From: Tetranychus cinnabarinus
Taxonomy: Eukaryota > Arthropoda > Arachnida > Trombidiformes > Tetranychidae
Length of the DNA stretch: 64,000 nt
Assembly: GCA_022266195.1 (NCBI GenBank)
Contig: WHVY01000001.1
Coordinates: 2,046,001-2,110,000 of the forward strand
Direction: 5' to 3'
Below the pieces are notes generated by a model, which was not told the DNA's origin, did no database searches, and saw only the letters and a program-made list of their open reading frames with translations. Each line of letters opens with the position of its first letter. Position 1 is the first letter of the stretch. This document shows, in pieces, positions 61,654-64,000 of the stretch. The position numbers and the translations under genes were made by a program.

Positions 61654-64000
61654 GTAAGTCAAAGTTAAATGTTTTATACAATTCAATGTTATTAATGTCA
61701 AAAAAAGAGTGAAAGTCTGAAAATGATAATAACAATAATCTAGCGTTTAAAAACACCTAAAGATTCAAAGGGTTTCAATTGAGTCGAGATAAAGAAGAAA
61801 GAAAAATAGAAACAAGAAAAAAAAATAATTTGAGTGATAATTTCTCAGTGAACCATGATGAACGAGTGAAACAAACAAGAGGATAAAATCAGATAGGATT
61901 GAGGCATGAAATGGATTGAACTGAAAAAAAACAACAAAAGTATTGAAAGTCGTTCAAAGTACGCCAATCTTTATCGGTACCGATTGCGTTAGCGTTTATC
62001 TAAACACTTGTAACATTGGCTTACATATTCATATCCAGTGAGATGATCATCAGCAGCATAATCATCGTTTTGTTTTTGATTTATTGCGAGTTGAAATGCA
62101 GGCAACAGTAGTGATAATAATAACATCAGCAAAAAAAATCAGTAAAAAAACATGAAGTAAAAAAGAGTTAAAACCTTCACGTTATCGTCGACTTGGTGTC
62201 CTTGTATCTGGTCAACGATTCCTGATTTTGAAGGCTTTATCCAACTCATGAAGCTGATGAGGCTGATGATTATGAAGAAAAGAGAAAGAACGAGAAAATT
62301 AGTTAAAAAAAATGTATAAGAAGATAAAATTTCGCAGTAAAAAAAAACGATTTTTTTGTTTTAAAACTCAAATCTATTTGGAATGAAATTTTTCACACAT
62401 TTTACATTTATTTAAACATTTTAAATCTAACGTTAATTTTTACAATAAGTGTTGAATAATGAAACCAAATTTGGATCAAAATTCAACTAAAAATTGGTTT
62501 CATTTTAAATGCTTGTTTTTTATTTATCAGGTAATTCAAAAGTGACTTTACTTGATCGACGATAACTTGGCTGGCTTTTGGACCTTTGTAGCAAGTAATT
62601 CATCAAAATGAAGCTTATGTACAATTATTGTCAAATGTGGTGAAATTAACCCTCTAGTAGAGTCTTTCAATGATTAGGAGATTTGATTCTTGGTAAATTG
62701 TCTTTTTGTGTCTGTCATGAGACAATTCAGTCTTGTTTTAGCCTTTCTATCTGAATCTCTTGTACTTCAAAGGCTGACTTTTGCATTGTTTCCGCACCAT
62801 TTCATAAAAAATTGGAAGATTTTGAGTTGCCTGTCGGGTAATGAAGCTGTTTTGAGGTGAAAAATAAGTTTAAACAGTTCGAAATAATTTAACAGCAAAA
62901 ATTTTCGCCAAAAATCACAACTGAGCGAAGTTATAGCCGAAAAAAAGTCACTTTTGAATAATCTGGTACAATATATCATTATGTTGATTCAATTTATACA
63001 TCGTATTAGTTGTCTTTAAGGCTTGCGGCGAATGATACAAATTGGGTGAATTAAGTTGATCTTGATGAATACGATGCCAACCATATGTTGATGTTTGAGC
63101 AGGAAATTTGAATCTTTAAGGTCCATTTTAAATTGCTTTAATTAGCCAATTTGTCTTTAGTTTGTCGTTTTTCTTATCCAGTAGATTGACGTTTAAAAGC
63201 TTCGCTTGGTTTTTTGTTGATAAACTTATTGCTCTTTTTGTTTAATTTGTCCTTGCTTTAATCATTTGGTAACTCTTAATCCGCTAATCAAGGTTCACAG
63301 ATTACAGTGTATGTACAAGATATGTGATTAAGATTAGTTTACTAGAGTTGAAACAATTGGCAGGTTAAATTGTTTACTTGATCGTGTCTTGTCTGGGGTA
63401 TAAAAATCATTGTACTTTGAAGAAAGCCGAGTCTGAGCAATTTAAAAATATTCATCTTGATCAAAAGTGTTTTTACCTTTGGATCTTTTTTCAGCCTTCA
63501 TTTCTGGCATTATTACAAATCTTTGAATAATGTTGGGTACTTGTTTGTGTTGGATATTTTGGTGTTCATTTGTTGCCAAAGTTTAATTTATAACAATACA
63601 GAGTCGTCAATATGGATAAACAGCTCAACTGTTACTGGCACTGAATATTAATCAAATTAGCTATTATGAAATTGGTCATGGTAAATGATTTTGATGATGA
63701 GTCTGTTGGGCTGTTGTGAAATTTATTGATTTAGCTGATTTAAGTGTAAGATTTAAAAGTTGCCGATTTGTTCAGAGACAAACGCGCTTCATTGGAAAGT
63801 TTCAGGTTTGGAATTTGAGTTTTAAGAATACTTTTGAGTTTGAATTGTCTTGAATAGAGAAATAAGCTTCTGAAAAATAAGATGAAAAATAAAAAATTGG
63901 TTCATTATAATGAGAAATGATGATTGAATGATTCACAAAGTTGTATTTTTTTAAGCAATCAATCAAAATAATGATCACATTTTGAATATTAAACATTAAA

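Larger units (their letters stand above)
53652..64000. other. Gene desert, part 4
   Basis: No conserved gene recognised. Contents: a 13-base tandem duplication GATTAGCTAAATT (about 55169-55194), GATC-type palindromes around the recurring phrase CATGATCAACATGAT (54980, 58187 and 58724), a GAT run (59492-59510), a GA run (60963-60975), and the palindrome ATCGGTACCGAT near 61974-61985. A 159-codon minus-strand frame at 59649-60128 and a 123-codon plus-strand frame at 53942-54313 are Cys/Leu/Phe-rich and not supported. Confidence 0.4.

Noticed and set aside
27916..64000. CRISPR array or prokaryotic-type defence system
   Set aside because: No regularly spaced repeats of suitable length and no prokaryotic genes; the DNA is clearly eukaryotic.
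27916..64000. Enrichment of CAGGTA (Zelda/ZEB-like) words
   Set aside because: Hand count (about 18) is only slightly above the roughly 12 expected from base composition.

Overview
This is eukaryotic, AT-rich, intron-bearing animal DNA. Gene content (nucleoporin Nup160, a TGIF-type TALE homeobox gene, a USP31/43-type deubiquitinase, a 2-oxoadipate dehydrogenase E1, a secreted carboxyl/cholinesterase), short GT-AG introns and tight spacing of the housekeeping genes suggest an arthropod. My best guess is an acariform mite such as Tetranychus; this is an impression from composition and gene structure, not a database match.

Left part, 1-27.4 kb, gene-dense. Nup160 runs off the left edge on the minus strand (8 exons reconstructed, all phases consistent). 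A small UPF0390/C19orf53-type nucleolar-like protein lies on the minus strand. A diverged 120-bp direct repeat, each copy carrying a CTCF-like core, separates it from a two-exon saccharopine-dehydrogenase-like oxidoreductase (plus). About 6.5-12.9 kb is a minus-strand non-LTR retrotransposon with an unusual layout: two successive gag-like zinc-knuckle ORFs, then an uninterrupted endonuclease plus reverse transcriptase ORF. It sits head to head with the four-exon USP gene. Next come the mitochondrial DHTKD1 gene (minus, three exons), a divergently placed single-exon carboxylesterase with a complete catalytic triad (plus), and a three-exon TGIF-like homeobox gene (minus).

Right part, 27.4-64 kb, is about 36 kb with no recognisable conserved gene. 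It is rich in GAT/ATC, CT/GA and GT simple repeats, GATC-type palindromes and TAAT-rich DNA, and starts with a GA-rich (minus-strand) stretch just upstream of TGIF. I read it as a regulatory landscape or giant intron around a developmental gene. It contains structures worth checking: a 10-mer AATATGGCTG (YY1/Pho-like) found four times, a foldback element at 31.6-31.9 kb, a degenerate gene-like island at 45.3-46.2 kb, a pre-miRNA-sized hairpin at 48.26 kb, a bistable nested palindrome at 60.66 kb, and several short candidate exons or secreted-peptide ORFs.

Confidence is high for the conserved genes and the retrotransposon coding parts. It is low for everything called in the gene desert.
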